From Aureivirga sp. CE67 (GTDB taxonomy: Bacteria > Bacteroidota > Bacteroidia > Flavobacteriales > Flavobacteriaceae), in NCBI RefSeq assembly GCF_015767245.1, contig NZ_JADOTV010000001.1, forward strand, positions 310,001 to 374,000: DNA of 64,000 nucleotides, in the 5' to 3' direction. Of this stretch, positions 42,522 to 50,804 are shown one piece after another (the first letter of the stretch is position 1; each line of letters opens with the position of its first letter). The position numbers and the translations under genes were made by a program. Below the pieces are notes generated by a model. The model was not told where the DNA came from. It made no database searches and saw only the letters and a program-made list of their open reading frames with translations.

Positions 42522-43913
42522 TTAAGAATTAATTTTCTCAATATACTCTTTTATCTCAGCATTTTCATAAACTGTTGGGAAGACTATTTCTAAAATTTTG
42601 GATTCTTCAGAGTTTAGCTCCAAAGCTTCTTTAAGATAACTTTTAGCAACAATTTTATTTCCTGCTAAAAAATAAACACCACACAAACGAATAGATACTC
42701 CTGAATTATCTTTCAGATACTTTTGAGATTTTAATAAAATTTCTAAAGCTTGGTCATACTCTCCAATAAATAAAAGTACATCTGCATAACCTAGCCAGAT
42801 TTCTTCAGTGTTATCTCTTAAATCAATACATTTTTGAAAAGCAGTAATTGACTCTTCATAGAAGTTTAATCTTAAATTAATCTCCGCATATTTTCTCCAA
42901 TACTGGGTAGAAACTTCATCTAATTGTAAGACTTTATTTATATAAAAAAGTGCCGTTTGAAAATCTTCTTTATGCGAAGCTAGTAAAGCCAATTTAAACC
43001 AACCTTTATCAGAAAGTGGATCTTGTTTTACTGACTTTTTAAAATATTGATACGCTTCTTCTAATTTATCAATCTGAATATAACACTCTCCTATTCTGTA
43101 GAAAGTAAATGCATTTGGTTGATCTAATTCAACAGCAATTAAATAATTATTAATTGCTACATCATATTGTTCTAATTTTTCAAGAGTTTTCGCTTTCTCG
43201 ATATAACCTCCAACGAAAAATTCGTCAATAATCACAGCGTAATCAAATGCTCGTAACGCTTGCTTATATTCTTTTAAAGTAAAATATTGCCTACCTAATT
43301 GATGCCAAGCAATCTCAGAATAAGGTTCTTTCTCGATAAAATCTTTCAAAAACTCTACTGCTTCTTTATGCTTTCCTTGCATATCAAAACAATAAATTAC
43401 ATTGTATAAAGAAGGGTAATCTTCTAAGTCTTCATCCAAACATTTGATAAAAAACTCTCTTGCTTGGTCAAATTTATCCAGGTGTAAATATTCGATTCCT
43501 AATAAAGAAAAAATATCTGCTGGATCATTAGAATATTCCAATCCAATATGAAGATATTCTATAGCTCTTTCGTGCTTAAATTGGTTAGATAATAAGTTTG
43601 CTTTTAAAATGTAGATTTCTTCATTCTTTGGCTCAATAGCATAAATCTCTTTTAAAATAGCATTTGCTTTATCAAATTGCTCTTCAAAAATCAACGTTTC
43701 TGCCCAAAGTAAACGTAAAGGAATAGAAGCTGGATGTTGCTCTAAAGCCATCTGAATTGCTTTTTTTGCTAACATCTTTTTACCTGCGTCAAGATAATAG
43801 TGAACTATCTCTTCAAACTCTTGAGAGTCGAAAAAATAAATTTCATTAGTCTTTAACATGGATTCAAATTTACTTAAGGCCATGTTATTATTTTCATTAG
43901 GCATTTGCTTCAT
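42522..43913 (-). CDS. Tetratricopeptide-repeat protein
   Basis: A 463-residue cytoplasmic protein made of about twelve TPR units of 34 residues from residue 30 on (for example KEAVEFLKDFIEKEPYSEIAWHQLGRQYFTLKEYKQALRAFDYAVIID). It has no signal peptide, membrane segment or extra domain. Such proteins are protein-binding scaffolds; the partner is unknown. It stands alone, divergent from the pyrR operon. A homologue in this family is often found in Flavobacteriaceae next to pyrR, but I infer no functional link. Confidence 0.88.
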   Translation of the reverse strand: MKQMPNENNNMALSKFESMLKTNEIYFFDSQEFEEIVHYYLDAGKKMLAKKAIQMALEQHPASIPLRLLWAETLIFEEQFDKANAILKEIYAIEPKNEEIYILKANLLSNQFKHERAIEYLHIGLEYSNDPADIFSLLGIEYLHLDKFDQAREFFIKCLDEDLEDYPSLYNVIYCFDMQGKHKEAVEFLKDFIEKEPYSEIAWHQLGRQYFTLKEYKQALRAFDYAVIIDEFFVGGYIEKAKTLEKLEQYDVAINNYLIAVELDQPNAFTFYRIGECYIQIDKLEEAYQYFKKSVKQDPLSDKGWFKLALLASHKEDFQTALFYINKVLQLDEVSTQYWRKYAEINLRLNFYEESITAFQKCIDLRDNTEEIWLGYADVLLFIGEYDQALEILLKSQKYLKDNSGVSIRLCGVYFLAGNKIVAKSYLKEALELNSEESKILEIVFPTVYENAEIKEYIEKINS

Positions 43914-44008
43914 AAAGCTTCACTTATCTTCTTGTAAAGGTAATTTATCTATTTTAGTGTTTTACGCAAATTAAGATTTCTTTTTAACAAAGTAATTAAC
44001 AAAAATCT

Positions 44009-44016
44009 TATATTTG
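44009..44016 (+). promoter_or_regulatory. -7 promoter box for the pyrR operon
   Basis: TATATTTG matches TAnnTTTG, 26 bases before the preferred ATG at 44043. A -33 TTTG is lacking. Confidence 0.45.
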
Positions 44017-44020
44017 CTTT

Positions 44021-44035
44021 CCAAACAATGTTTGG
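44021..44035 (+). promoter_or_regulatory. Palindromic hairpin in the pyrR leader
   Basis: CCAAAC-AAT-GTTTGG forms a six-base-pair stem with a three-base loop, exactly at the predicted 5' end of the message and seven bases before the pyrR ATG. It could be a regulator or PyrR-binding site. Confidence 0.45.
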
Positions 44036-44042
44036 AACAATT

Positions 44043-44585
44043 ATGAGTCAAAAATTATTACTAAACTCAAAAGAAATACATCTAACTCTTCATCGATTAG
44101 CTTGTCAATTAATCGAAAATCACGGTGATTTTTCTAACACTGTTCTTATCGGAATCCAACCTAGAGGGATTTTCCTAGCAGAACGAATTGCAAAAATACT
44201 AAAAGAATCTTACCAAATCAAAAATATTCAACTGGGTCAGTTGGATATCACTTTCTACAGAGATGATTTTAGAAGAAGAGACGAACCTTTAAAAGCAAAT
44301 CAAACCAATATCGACTTTGTAGTAGAAGATAAAAACGTTGTATTTATTGACGATGTTTTATTTTCTGGAAGAAGTATCAATGCTTCTCTTTCTGCGATCC
44401 AATCTTTTGGAAGACCGAAAGATGTCGAGTTAATGGTATTAATTGATAGACGTTTTAGTCGTCACTTGCCTATTCAACCTACTTACAGAGGACGTCAAGT
44501 AGATGTAATTAATGAAGAAACTGTTGTAGTAAACTGGAACGAAAACAACGAAGAAGACGCAGTTTATATTACCCATAAAAAATAA
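44043..44585 (+). CDS. pyrR: PyrR-type bifunctional regulator / uracil phosphoribosyltransferase
   Basis: A 180-residue PRTase-fold protein. The PRPP loop is VVFIDDVLFSGRSINASL (near residues 94-111). The N terminus KLLLNSKEIHLTLHRLACQLIENHG and LGQLDITFYRDDF (near 64) are PyrR hallmarks. In Firmicutes PyrR binds the pyr mRNA in response to UMP/UTP and also makes UMP from uracil. RNA control is unproved in Bacteroidota. I chose the ATG at 44043; the one at 44028 lies in the loop of a leader hairpin. It is the first gene of pyrR-pyrB-unknown-sorting domain-rnz, with gaps of 3, 2, 33 and -1 bases. Confidence 0.92.
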   Translation: MSQKLLLNSKEIHLTLHRLACQLIENHGDFSNTVLIGIQPRGIFLAERIAKILKESYQIKNIQLGQLDITFYRDDFRRRDEPLKANQTNIDFVVEDKNVVFIDDVLFSGRSINASLSAIQSFGRPKDVELMVLIDRRFSRHLPIQPTYRGRQVDVINEETVVVNWNENNEEDAVYITHKK

Positions 44586-44588
44586 AAA

Positions 44589-45521
44589 ATGAGCCAACTA
44601 AGCACACAACACTTACTAGGAATAAAACATTTAAAAGAAGAGGATATTAATTTGATCTTTGAAACTGCTGATCATTTTAAAGAAGTTATCAACAGGCCAA
44701 TCAAAAAGGTTCCTTCTCTAAGAGATATTACTATTGCGAATTTATTTTTTGAAAATAGTACGAGAACGAAACTTTCTTTCGAATTGGCTGAAAAACGTCT
44801 TTCGGCAGATGTAATCAATTTTTCTGCTTCGCAATCTTCAGTAAAAAAAGGAGAGACACTTATTGACACGGTTAATAATATTCTTTCGATGAAGGTAGAT
44901 ATCGTTGTTATGCGTCATCCAAATGTTGGAGCAGCAGACTTTTTATCAAAACATGTAGATTCAAGAATTGTTAATGCTGGAGACGGTACACATGAACATC
45001 CTACACAAGCTTTACTAGATTCTTATTCTATTCGAGAAAAACTAGGAACTGTAAAAGGAAAAAAAGTTGTTATTGTCGGAGATATTCTTCATTCTCGTGT
45101 AGCACTTTCTAATATTTATGCCTTAAAACTACAAGGTGCAGAAGTAAAAGTTTGTGGTCCTACTTCTCTAATTCCAAAATACATTAAAGAACTTGGAGTT
45201 GGTGTAGAAACAAACTTAAGAAAAGCCTTAGAATGGTGTGATGTTGCAAACATGCTTCGTGTACAAAACGAAAGAATGGATGTAAAATATTTCCCAACAA
45301 CAAGAGAATATTCACAACTTTTCGGAATTAATAAAGAATTATTAGATTCGTTAAACAAAGATATCGTAATTATGCACCCAGGCCCTATCAATCGTGGTGT
45401 TGAAATCACTTCTGATGTTGCCGATTCTAAACAATCAATTATTCTTAATCAGGTAGAAAATGGTGTTGCAGTTCGTATGGCTGTTATCTATCTTTTAGCT
45501 GAACAAATCAAAAGAAACTAG
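44589..45521 (+). CDS. pyrB: Aspartate carbamoyltransferase catalytic subunit
   Basis: A 310-residue enzyme that makes carbamoyl-aspartate from carbamoyl phosphate and aspartate, the first committed step of pyrimidine synthesis. The carbamoyl-phosphate loop is FFENSTRTKLSFELAEKRL (near residues 54-72), the second site HPTQALLDSYSI (near 137) and the aspartate region HPGPINRGVEI (near 258). No regulatory chain pyrI is adjacent, which fits PyrR-dependent control. The gene starts three bases behind pyrR. Confidence 0.97.
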   Translation: MSQLSTQHLLGIKHLKEEDINLIFETADHFKEVINRPIKKVPSLRDITIANLFFENSTRTKLSFELAEKRLSADVINFSASQSSVKKGETLIDTVNNILSMKVDIVVMRHPNVGAADFLSKHVDSRIVNAGDGTHEHPTQALLDSYSIREKLGTVKGKKVVIVGDILHSRVALSNIYALKLQGAEVKVCGPTSLIPKYIKELGVGVETNLRKALEWCDVANMLRVQNERMDVKYFPTTREYSQLFGINKELLDSLNKDIVIMHPGPINRGVEITSDVADSKQSIILNQVENGVAVRMAVIYLLAEQIKRN

Positions 45522-45523
45522 TC

Positions 45524-45859
45524 ATGAAGTTAAATAAAACAGAAAAATACACAGAAATAACGTCTGAAACTACTGCTTTTTCAGATTTTTATGCTAATTT
45601 TACAAAAGAGTGCCCCAAAACCGAAAATGAAAATACAATTATTAACCTTCTTGCTATTGAAAATATAGAAATCAAGGATATTAATTTATTTTTAGAAATT
45701 GCGGAAAAACACCACGAAAATGGCACATCTTTTGTGGTTATTTCCAAAGATTTAAACATTGATGATTTACCGGATGAAATCAACGTTGTTCCAACATTAA
45801 TCGAAGCTATTGACGTGATTGATATGGAGGAAATGCAAAGAGATTTGTTGAACATGTGA
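45524..45859 (+). CDS. Conserved small protein of unknown function (STAS-like?)
   Basis: A 111-residue acidic cytoplasmic protein that I do not recognise with certainty. The pattern of strands and helices (NTIINLLAIENIEIKDINLFLEIAEKHHENGTSFVVISKDLNIDDLPDEINVVPTLIEAIDVIDMEEMQRDLL) resembles a STAS/anti-sigma-antagonist fold without its phosphorylated serine. It starts two bases behind pyrB and belongs to the pyrR-rnz operon. Function unknown. Confidence 0.75.
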   Translation: MKLNKTEKYTEITSETTAFSDFYANFTKECPKTENENTIINLLAIENIEIKDINLFLEIAEKHHENGTSFVVISKDLNIDDLPDEINVVPTLIEAIDVIDMEEMQRDLLNM

Positions 45860-45892
45860 TTTTCATCTTAATTTTTTTATAAAAATAGAGAT

Positions 45893-46255
45893 ATGAAAAA
45901 AACATTACTTTTACTTATATTTTTACTAACGACAGTAACTTTTACTTTCGCACAAAGCGGGCGAAATGAAGTTGCACAAAATATGTCGGTAAACCCACCT
46001 GCTTTTTCGAAAGTTGTTGCGTCGCCAAATCCATTGGTTGACAAAACTACGATTACGTTTACAGCTACTAAACGAGAAAAAATGGAGTTTATTGTAAAAA
46101 ATCTTCTTGGAAGAACTGTTTACAAAGAAGTTCTTTACACAGAAGTAGGAACAAATCGAATCCCTTTTTCAAAAGATGATTTGAAATCAGGAGTTTACCT
46201 TTACACTCTTAAAACTTCAGATCAGTCTGTTTCAAAAAGAATTATTATAAAATAA
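45893..46255 (+). CDS. Minimal T9SS sorting-domain protein without cargo domain
   Basis: A 120-residue precursor: a signal peptide (MKKTLLLLIFLLTTVTFTFA, residues 1-20), about 22 linker residues, then directly a type A T9SS sorting domain (ASPNPLVDKTTITF near residue 43, through GVYLYTLKTSDQSVSKRIIIK). There is no enzyme or binding domain between export signal and sorting domain. It could be a decoy or regulator of the sortase, a very small surface protein, or a relic of a larger one. It overlaps rnz by one base (TAATG) inside the pyrR operon. Confidence 0.82.
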   Translation: MKKTLLLLIFLLTTVTFTFAQSGRNEVAQNMSVNPPAFSKVVASPNPLVDKTTITFTATKREKMEFIVKNLLGRTVYKEVLYTEVGTNRIPFSKDDLKSGVYLYTLKTSDQSVSKRIIIK

Positions 46256-47175
46256 TGAGTTTAAAACTTACGATTTTAGGATGCCATTCTGCAACACCAA
46301 AAGTAGAATCGCATCCTACTTCTCAAATACTTGAAATAAAAAACCACCTATTTCTTATTGACTGCGGAGAAGGAACACAAGTCCAACTTAGAAAATACGG
46401 AGTCAAATTCTCAAAAATCAATCATATTTTCATATCACATCTTCACGGTGATCATTTCTATGGTTTGGTTGGTCTTATCTCTACTTTTAGTCTTTTAAAT
46501 AGAAGAACGGAACTTCATGTTTATGGTCCGAAAGGAATCAAAGAGCTTATCACCATGCAATTGAAAATGTCTGATTCTTGGACAAATTATCTTTTGATTT
46601 TTCACGAATTAGATTCTAAAGAAAGTGTTTTGCTTTTTGAAGATAAAAAAGTGGAAGTTTACACCATTCCTCTAAAACATAGAATTTATGCAAATGGTTT
46701 TTTGTTTAAAGAAAAAACAAATGAAGAACGTAAGTTAAACATGACAGAAATCAAGAAGCATAGAGAGATTGAAATCTGTGATTATCACAATTTAAAACGT
46801 GGTAGAGATTTCAAAATGGAAAATGGAGATATTATTCCAAATTCAGAACTTACTTTAGATCCTCCAAAAAATCTAAGTTATGCTTTTTGTAGTGATACAA
46901 TGTATTTTCCACCTGTTATTCCAATCATCGAAAATGTAGATTTATTATATCACGAATCTACTTTCTTGAAGAAAGACGAGGAAGTTGCAGAAAAAACAAA
47001 ACATTCTACTGCCGAACAAGCTTCTCTTATAGCAAAAGAAGCAAATGTTGGTCAACTTATTCTGGGGCATTATTCTGGTCGTTATAAAAACCTAGAACTT
47101 TTTAAAGAAGAGGCACAAGATAATTTCGAAAATGTAATTTTGGCAGAAACAGGAAAAGTTATTGAGTTAAAATAA
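46255..47175 (+). CDS. rnz: Ribonuclease Z
   Basis: A 306-residue metallo-beta-lactamase-fold endonuclease that trims the 3' trailer of tRNA precursors. The zinc motif is SHLHGDH (H62, H64, D66, H67); further ligands are D212-like SDT (near residue 219) and GHYSGRY with the late His (near 274). The length matches the short RNase Z class. The start ATG shares one base with the stop of the sorting-domain gene, so the two are translationally coupled. The last nine bases overlap the convergent epimerase gene. Confidence 0.95.
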   Translation: MSLKLTILGCHSATPKVESHPTSQILEIKNHLFLIDCGEGTQVQLRKYGVKFSKINHIFISHLHGDHFYGLVGLISTFSLLNRRTELHVYGPKGIKELITMQLKMSDSWTNYLLIFHELDSKESVLLFEDKKVEVYTIPLKHRIYANGFLFKEKTNEERKLNMTEIKKHREIEICDYHNLKRGRDFKMENGDIIPNSELTLDPPKNLSYAFCSDTMYFPPVIPIIENVDLLYHESTFLKKDEEVAEKTKHSTAEQASLIAKEANVGQLILGHYSGRYKNLELFKEEAQDNFENVILAETGKVIELK

Positions 47176-48072
47176 TGCTTCCAAAGCTTTTTCTGTTGTC
47201 GGATACTCAAACTCGAATCCTGCATCCATAATTTTTTCGCAAGAAATTCGACTTCCCTTTAAAACCAAATCACTCATTTCGCCCAAAGCTAATTTCAACA
47301 CAAAACTTGGAACATTTGGAAAGAAATATGGTTTATGAAGTTTCTTTGCTGCTTTTTTATTAAATTCATCTGAAGTGATAAATTCTGGAACAACCGCATT
47401 GAAGCTACTATGCAAATTTTGATTGTCTAACAAGAAAAGATACATCTTACATAAATCTTCAATGTGAATCCAAGGAAAATACTGTTTTCCATTTCCTAAA
47501 GCAGAACCAACCCCCATTTTAATTGGTTTAATTATTTTTTCTAAAGCTCCTCCTTTTTCACTTAAAACTACACCTGTTCTCACACAAACTATGCGAATTC
47601 CAAGTTTTTCAAAAGGATGAATAGCTTTTTCCCAAAGCGTACAACAAGTTCCTAGAAAATCTTTTGATGGCAGATCATTTTCTTTAAAAATATGCTCAGA
47701 AGTAATAGAGCCATAATAACCAATTCCAGAAGCAGAAATCATAGTTTTCACTTTATTTGGAAATTTCTTAAACGTATCATACAAAAAATTTGCAGTCTGC
47801 ACTCTACTATCTATAATTTCCGCTTTTCGTTTTGGTGTCCATTTTTTATCAGCAATTCCACAACCAGCTAAATGAATAATTACAGTAATTTCTTTCAGAA
47901 TCTCGACATTTTCGATTTCTTGTTTTTCAACATTCCAATAAATCGTTTGATAATCTGATTTAGCATTCTTATTTCTTGTCAAAATATAGATTTCATGTCC
48001 ATTTTCACTCAAAAGTTTTGCTAATCGATTTCCAATAAGTCCCGTTCCTCCAGTAATTACAATTTTTTCCAT
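47167..48072 (-). CDS. TIGR01777 family epimerase (SulA/YfcH-like)
   Basis: A 301-residue Rossmann-fold protein of the extended SDR group. The dinucleotide motif is VITGGTGLIGNRLAKLLS (near residues 4-21); further marks are SASGIGYYG (near 115) and VRTGVVLSEKGGALEKII (near 159). The C-terminal DUF1731 region (FNAVVPEFITSDEFNKKAAKKLHKPYFF) is typical. Substrate unknown. I chose the ATG at 48072; an in-frame TTG at 48084, directly behind the methyltransferase stop, is possible. It is cotranscribed with the methyltransferase. Confidence 0.88.
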   Translation of the reverse strand: MEKIVITGGTGLIGNRLAKLLSENGHEIYILTRNKNAKSDYQTIYWNVEKQEIENVEILKEITVIIHLAGCGIADKKWTPKRKAEIIDSRVQTANFLYDTFKKFPNKVKTMISASGIGYYGSITSEHIFKENDLPSKDFLGTCCTLWEKAIHPFEKLGIRIVCVRTGVVLSEKGGALEKIIKPIKMGVGSALGNGKQYFPWIHIEDLCKMYLFLLDNQNLHSSFNAVVPEFITSDEFNKKAAKKLHKPYFFPNVPSFVLKLALGEMSDLVLKGSRISCEKIMDAGFEFEYPTTEKALEALF

Positions 48073-48084
48073 TAATTTTTCCAA

Positions 48085-48837
48085 CTATTTTATTGCTTTG
48101 ATTAAAATATCATAAGGATATGCAATATACTCCGCCCAATATTTCTCTCCAAATTTTTCTTTTCCTTCTTTAGAAATTGTCAATGGAATCCACTTGAAAG
48201 ACTTAAATCCAACTTCTTTAAAAACCTTCTCATAAATCCTTGGATTCATAAAATAATCTGTAATAAAAATTCTTCCATGATGATCTGGAATAATCTCAAT
48301 ATTCACAGGACTACCATTTATATAATCGTCTTCATCCATTATTATTTCTAATTTGTAGTTTTTATAACGGTTTCGGATATATCCTCTATGGTGAAAATTA
48401 AAAGTACAACTCAAGAAAATTCCATCTTCCTTTAAGTTTTCATAAATAACCTCAGCAATTTTTCTTACCTCATCTTCCGTTCTAGCATGATTTAAAAGAA
48501 ATATAGAAGTAACCATATCAAATTCTTCCAATTTCCCTAAACTTTTCACATTCTTTTCTATAAATGTAACGTTTTCTACTTCTAACATCCTTTTTTTTCG
48601 GTTTGCTAGATTAATCATTCTTGGAGACACATCTACACCAATTACTTTTTCAGCTTCGTGTTTTTGAAACAAAAATGCATAATGTCCAGTTCTACAAGCT
48701 AAGTCTAATATTTTTTTTCCTTGTATATTTCCCAAATGCATTAAAATAGAAGGTTCTTCAACGTATTTTCTTGTAGGTATTTCGAGCGAAAAATCATACA
48801 TAATTTCTAACTCTCGTTCCATGGTAGTGTTTTTCAT
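48085..48837 (-). CDS. Class I SAM-dependent methyltransferase
   Basis: A 250-residue cytoplasmic protein. Motif I is KKILDLACRTGHYAFLF (residues about 41-57), motif II VIGVDVSPRMINLANRK (near 64), and post-motif EFDMVTSIFLLNHARTEDE (near 104). The glycine-rich loop reads DLACRTGHY instead of the common DLGCGTG, an unusual but tolerated variant. The substrate (small molecule or protein) is not evident. It is the first gene of a two-gene unit with the epimerase. Confidence 0.85.
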   Translation of the reverse strand: MKNTTMERELEIMYDFSLEIPTRKYVEEPSILMHLGNIQGKKILDLACRTGHYAFLFQKHEAEKVIGVDVSPRMINLANRKKRMLEVENVTFIEKNVKSLGKLEEFDMVTSIFLLNHARTEDEVRKIAEVIYENLKEDGIFLSCTFNFHHRGYIRNRYKNYKLEIIMDEDDYINGSPVNIEIIPDHHGRIFITDYFMNPRIYEKVFKEVGFKSFKWIPLTISKEGKEKFGEKYWAEYIAYPYDILIKAIK

Positions 48838-48900
48838 TAGTTAAGATTTAAATTTATTTTAATTTACTGATTTTAAATCTCTTAACCTAAATAATAAAAA

Positions 48901-48933
48901 CAAAAAAACCTACTAAAAATAGTAGGTTTTTCA
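48901..48933 (-). terminator. Terminator of the beta-oxidation operon
   Basis: AAAAACCTACT (48904-48914) pairs perfectly with AGTAGGTTTTT (48921-48931), loop of six; on the minus strand a T run follows. Confidence 0.9.
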
Positions 48934-48977
48934 TATACAAAACTTAAACTTCGATTAGAACTATCAAAATCTATTTT

Positions 48978-50774
48978 TTAAAAACAATATTTATTTTCTT
49001 TAATTATTTTTTCTGCAACTTGTCTTTGTAATGCAAAAATATTTGGTTCGTTTACATATTTTGTAAATCGTTTTAAACCTAGAAGTAATAATCTTAAATC
49101 ATCTCCTTCTGCAAAAGAAATAATCGCTTCTCTTCCACTTCTTTTTGTAGTTTCTACTGTGTGGAATAAATTGATTTTTGCCATTGCAATTTCAGCATCA
49201 AAATTCTTATCTGGATTTTGTTTTATCGCTTTTTCTGTTCTTAAAATGGTTGATTCAGCCATATAAATCGTCATCATAATATCCGCAGCTGCCATCAGAA
49301 CTTGTTGCTGTTCTTCCAATTCCATTCCAAAAGTTTCTACAGCTTTTCCAGCAACCATCAAATAAGCTTTTTTCAATTTTTCTAAAATCTCTTTTTCTTC
49401 AGAGAAAAGTTCCGAATAATCTGGAGTATCAAAAGATGGAATCTCTAAAAGTTCATTCGCAACATTCATCGCAGGTCCCATTAAATCAACTTCTCCTTTC
49501 ATTGCTTTTTTCAACAACATTCCAACTGTCAACATTCTGTTGATTTCATTCGTTCCTTCGTAAATTCTAGAAATTCTAGCATCACGCCAAGCAGATTCCA
49601 TCGGAGTATCTTCTGAGAATCCCATTCCTCCAAGAATTTGAATTCCTTCATCCGTTATAAATTGAATCGCTTCTGAAGCATATACTTTTAACATCGCACA
49701 TTCAATTGCATATTCCTCCGCTCCTTTCAATTCTGCTTCTTGATGTGATTTACCTTCAGCAACTAAACTATCAATCTTATCTTGAATATATTTTCCTGTT
49801 CTATAAACTCCAGATTCACTAGCATAACATTGTGTTGCCATCTCTGCTAGCTTCTGTTGAATTGCTCCAAAATTTGCAATTGCAGTTTTAAACTGTTTTC
49901 TTTCATTTGCATAATTTACAGCATTCGTAATAGTTCTTCTTCCAGCTTCTAAAGTAGCAACTGCTAGTTTAATTCTTCCAATATTTAAAGAATTCAAAGC
50001 TATTTTAAACCCTTTATTTCTTTCTGAAAGCATATTTTCTACAGGAACTTTTGTTTCACTAAAGAAAACTTGTCTTGTAGATGATGCTTTAATTCCTAGT
50101 TTATGTTCTTCTTCTCCTAAAGTGATTCCATTCGGATTTTCTGAATCATAATCAATAATAAATGCAGAAAGATTTTTATCATCTTCTATTCTTGCAAAAA
50201 CAATCATCACATGACAAAATCCTGCATTTGAAATCCACATTTTTTGTCCTGTAATAGAATAATACGTTCCATCTTCAGACAAAACAGCTTTTGTTTTTCC
50301 TGAATTTGCATCACTTCCTGAGTCAGGTTCTGTCAGACAATAAGAACCAAACCACTCCCCTGTTGCTAATTTTGGAACGTATTTTTGTTTTTGTTCTTCC
50401 GTACCATATAAAATGATTGGCATTGTTCCAATTCCTGTGTGAGCTCCAAAAGCCGTACTAAACGAACCTGTTGCTCCAGAAATGAAATCACAAACCAAAA
50501 GTGTAGAAATAAAATTCATTCCCAATCCTCCATATTCTTCAGGAACAGAAACTCCTAAAAAACCAAGTTCTCCAGCTTTTTGCATACATTCTTTTGTGAA
50601 TGTATAATCTTTGTTTTCAAAACGATCTTTATTCGGCCAAAGTTCTCTGTCTACAAACTCAGTTACCGCTTCTTTCATCATTCTTTGTTCTTCAGTAAAC
50701 TCATTTACTGTAAATATGTCGTCTATTTGAGATTCTTTGATAAGATATTCTCCACCTTTGATAATGCCACTCAT
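48978..50774 (-). CDS. Acyl-CoA dehydrogenase
   Basis: A 598-residue flavoenzyme that introduces the first double bond into acyl-CoA in beta-oxidation. The FAD-binding core spans about 25-420: YCLTEPDSGSDANSGKTKA (near residue 142), WISNAGFCHVMIVFARI (near 176), IKASSTRQVFF (near 225) and the catalytic-base region QILGGMGFSEDTPMESAWRDARISRIYEGTNEI (near 380-412). An extra helical domain of about 180 residues follows, as in long bacterial versions. It is the last gene of marR-fadB-fadA-this gene, 30 bases behind fadA. Confidence 0.95.
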   Translation of the reverse strand: MSGIIKGGEYLIKESQIDDIFTVNEFTEEQRMMKEAVTEFVDRELWPNKDRFENKDYTFTKECMQKAGELGFLGVSVPEEYGGLGMNFISTLLVCDFISGATGSFSTAFGAHTGIGTMPIILYGTEEQKQKYVPKLATGEWFGSYCLTEPDSGSDANSGKTKAVLSEDGTYYSITGQKMWISNAGFCHVMIVFARIEDDKNLSAFIIDYDSENPNGITLGEEEHKLGIKASSTRQVFFSETKVPVENMLSERNKGFKIALNSLNIGRIKLAVATLEAGRRTITNAVNYANERKQFKTAIANFGAIQQKLAEMATQCYASESGVYRTGKYIQDKIDSLVAEGKSHQEAELKGAEEYAIECAMLKVYASEAIQFITDEGIQILGGMGFSEDTPMESAWRDARISRIYEGTNEINRMLTVGMLLKKAMKGEVDLMGPAMNVANELLEIPSFDTPDYSELFSEEKEILEKLKKAYLMVAGKAVETFGMELEEQQQVLMAAADIMMTIYMAESTILRTEKAIKQNPDKNFDAEIAMAKINLFHTVETTKRSGREAIISFAEGDDLRLLLLGLKRFTKYVNEPNIFALQRQVAEKIIKENKYCF

Positions 50775-50804
50775 GATTCTATATTTTTTAGGTTTTGAAA
50801 AGTT

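Noticed and set aside
44028-44042. Earlier pyrR start codon at 44028
   Set aside because: That ATG is in the loop of the leader hairpin and adds five residues that do not resemble PyrR; the ATG at 44043 fits the family.
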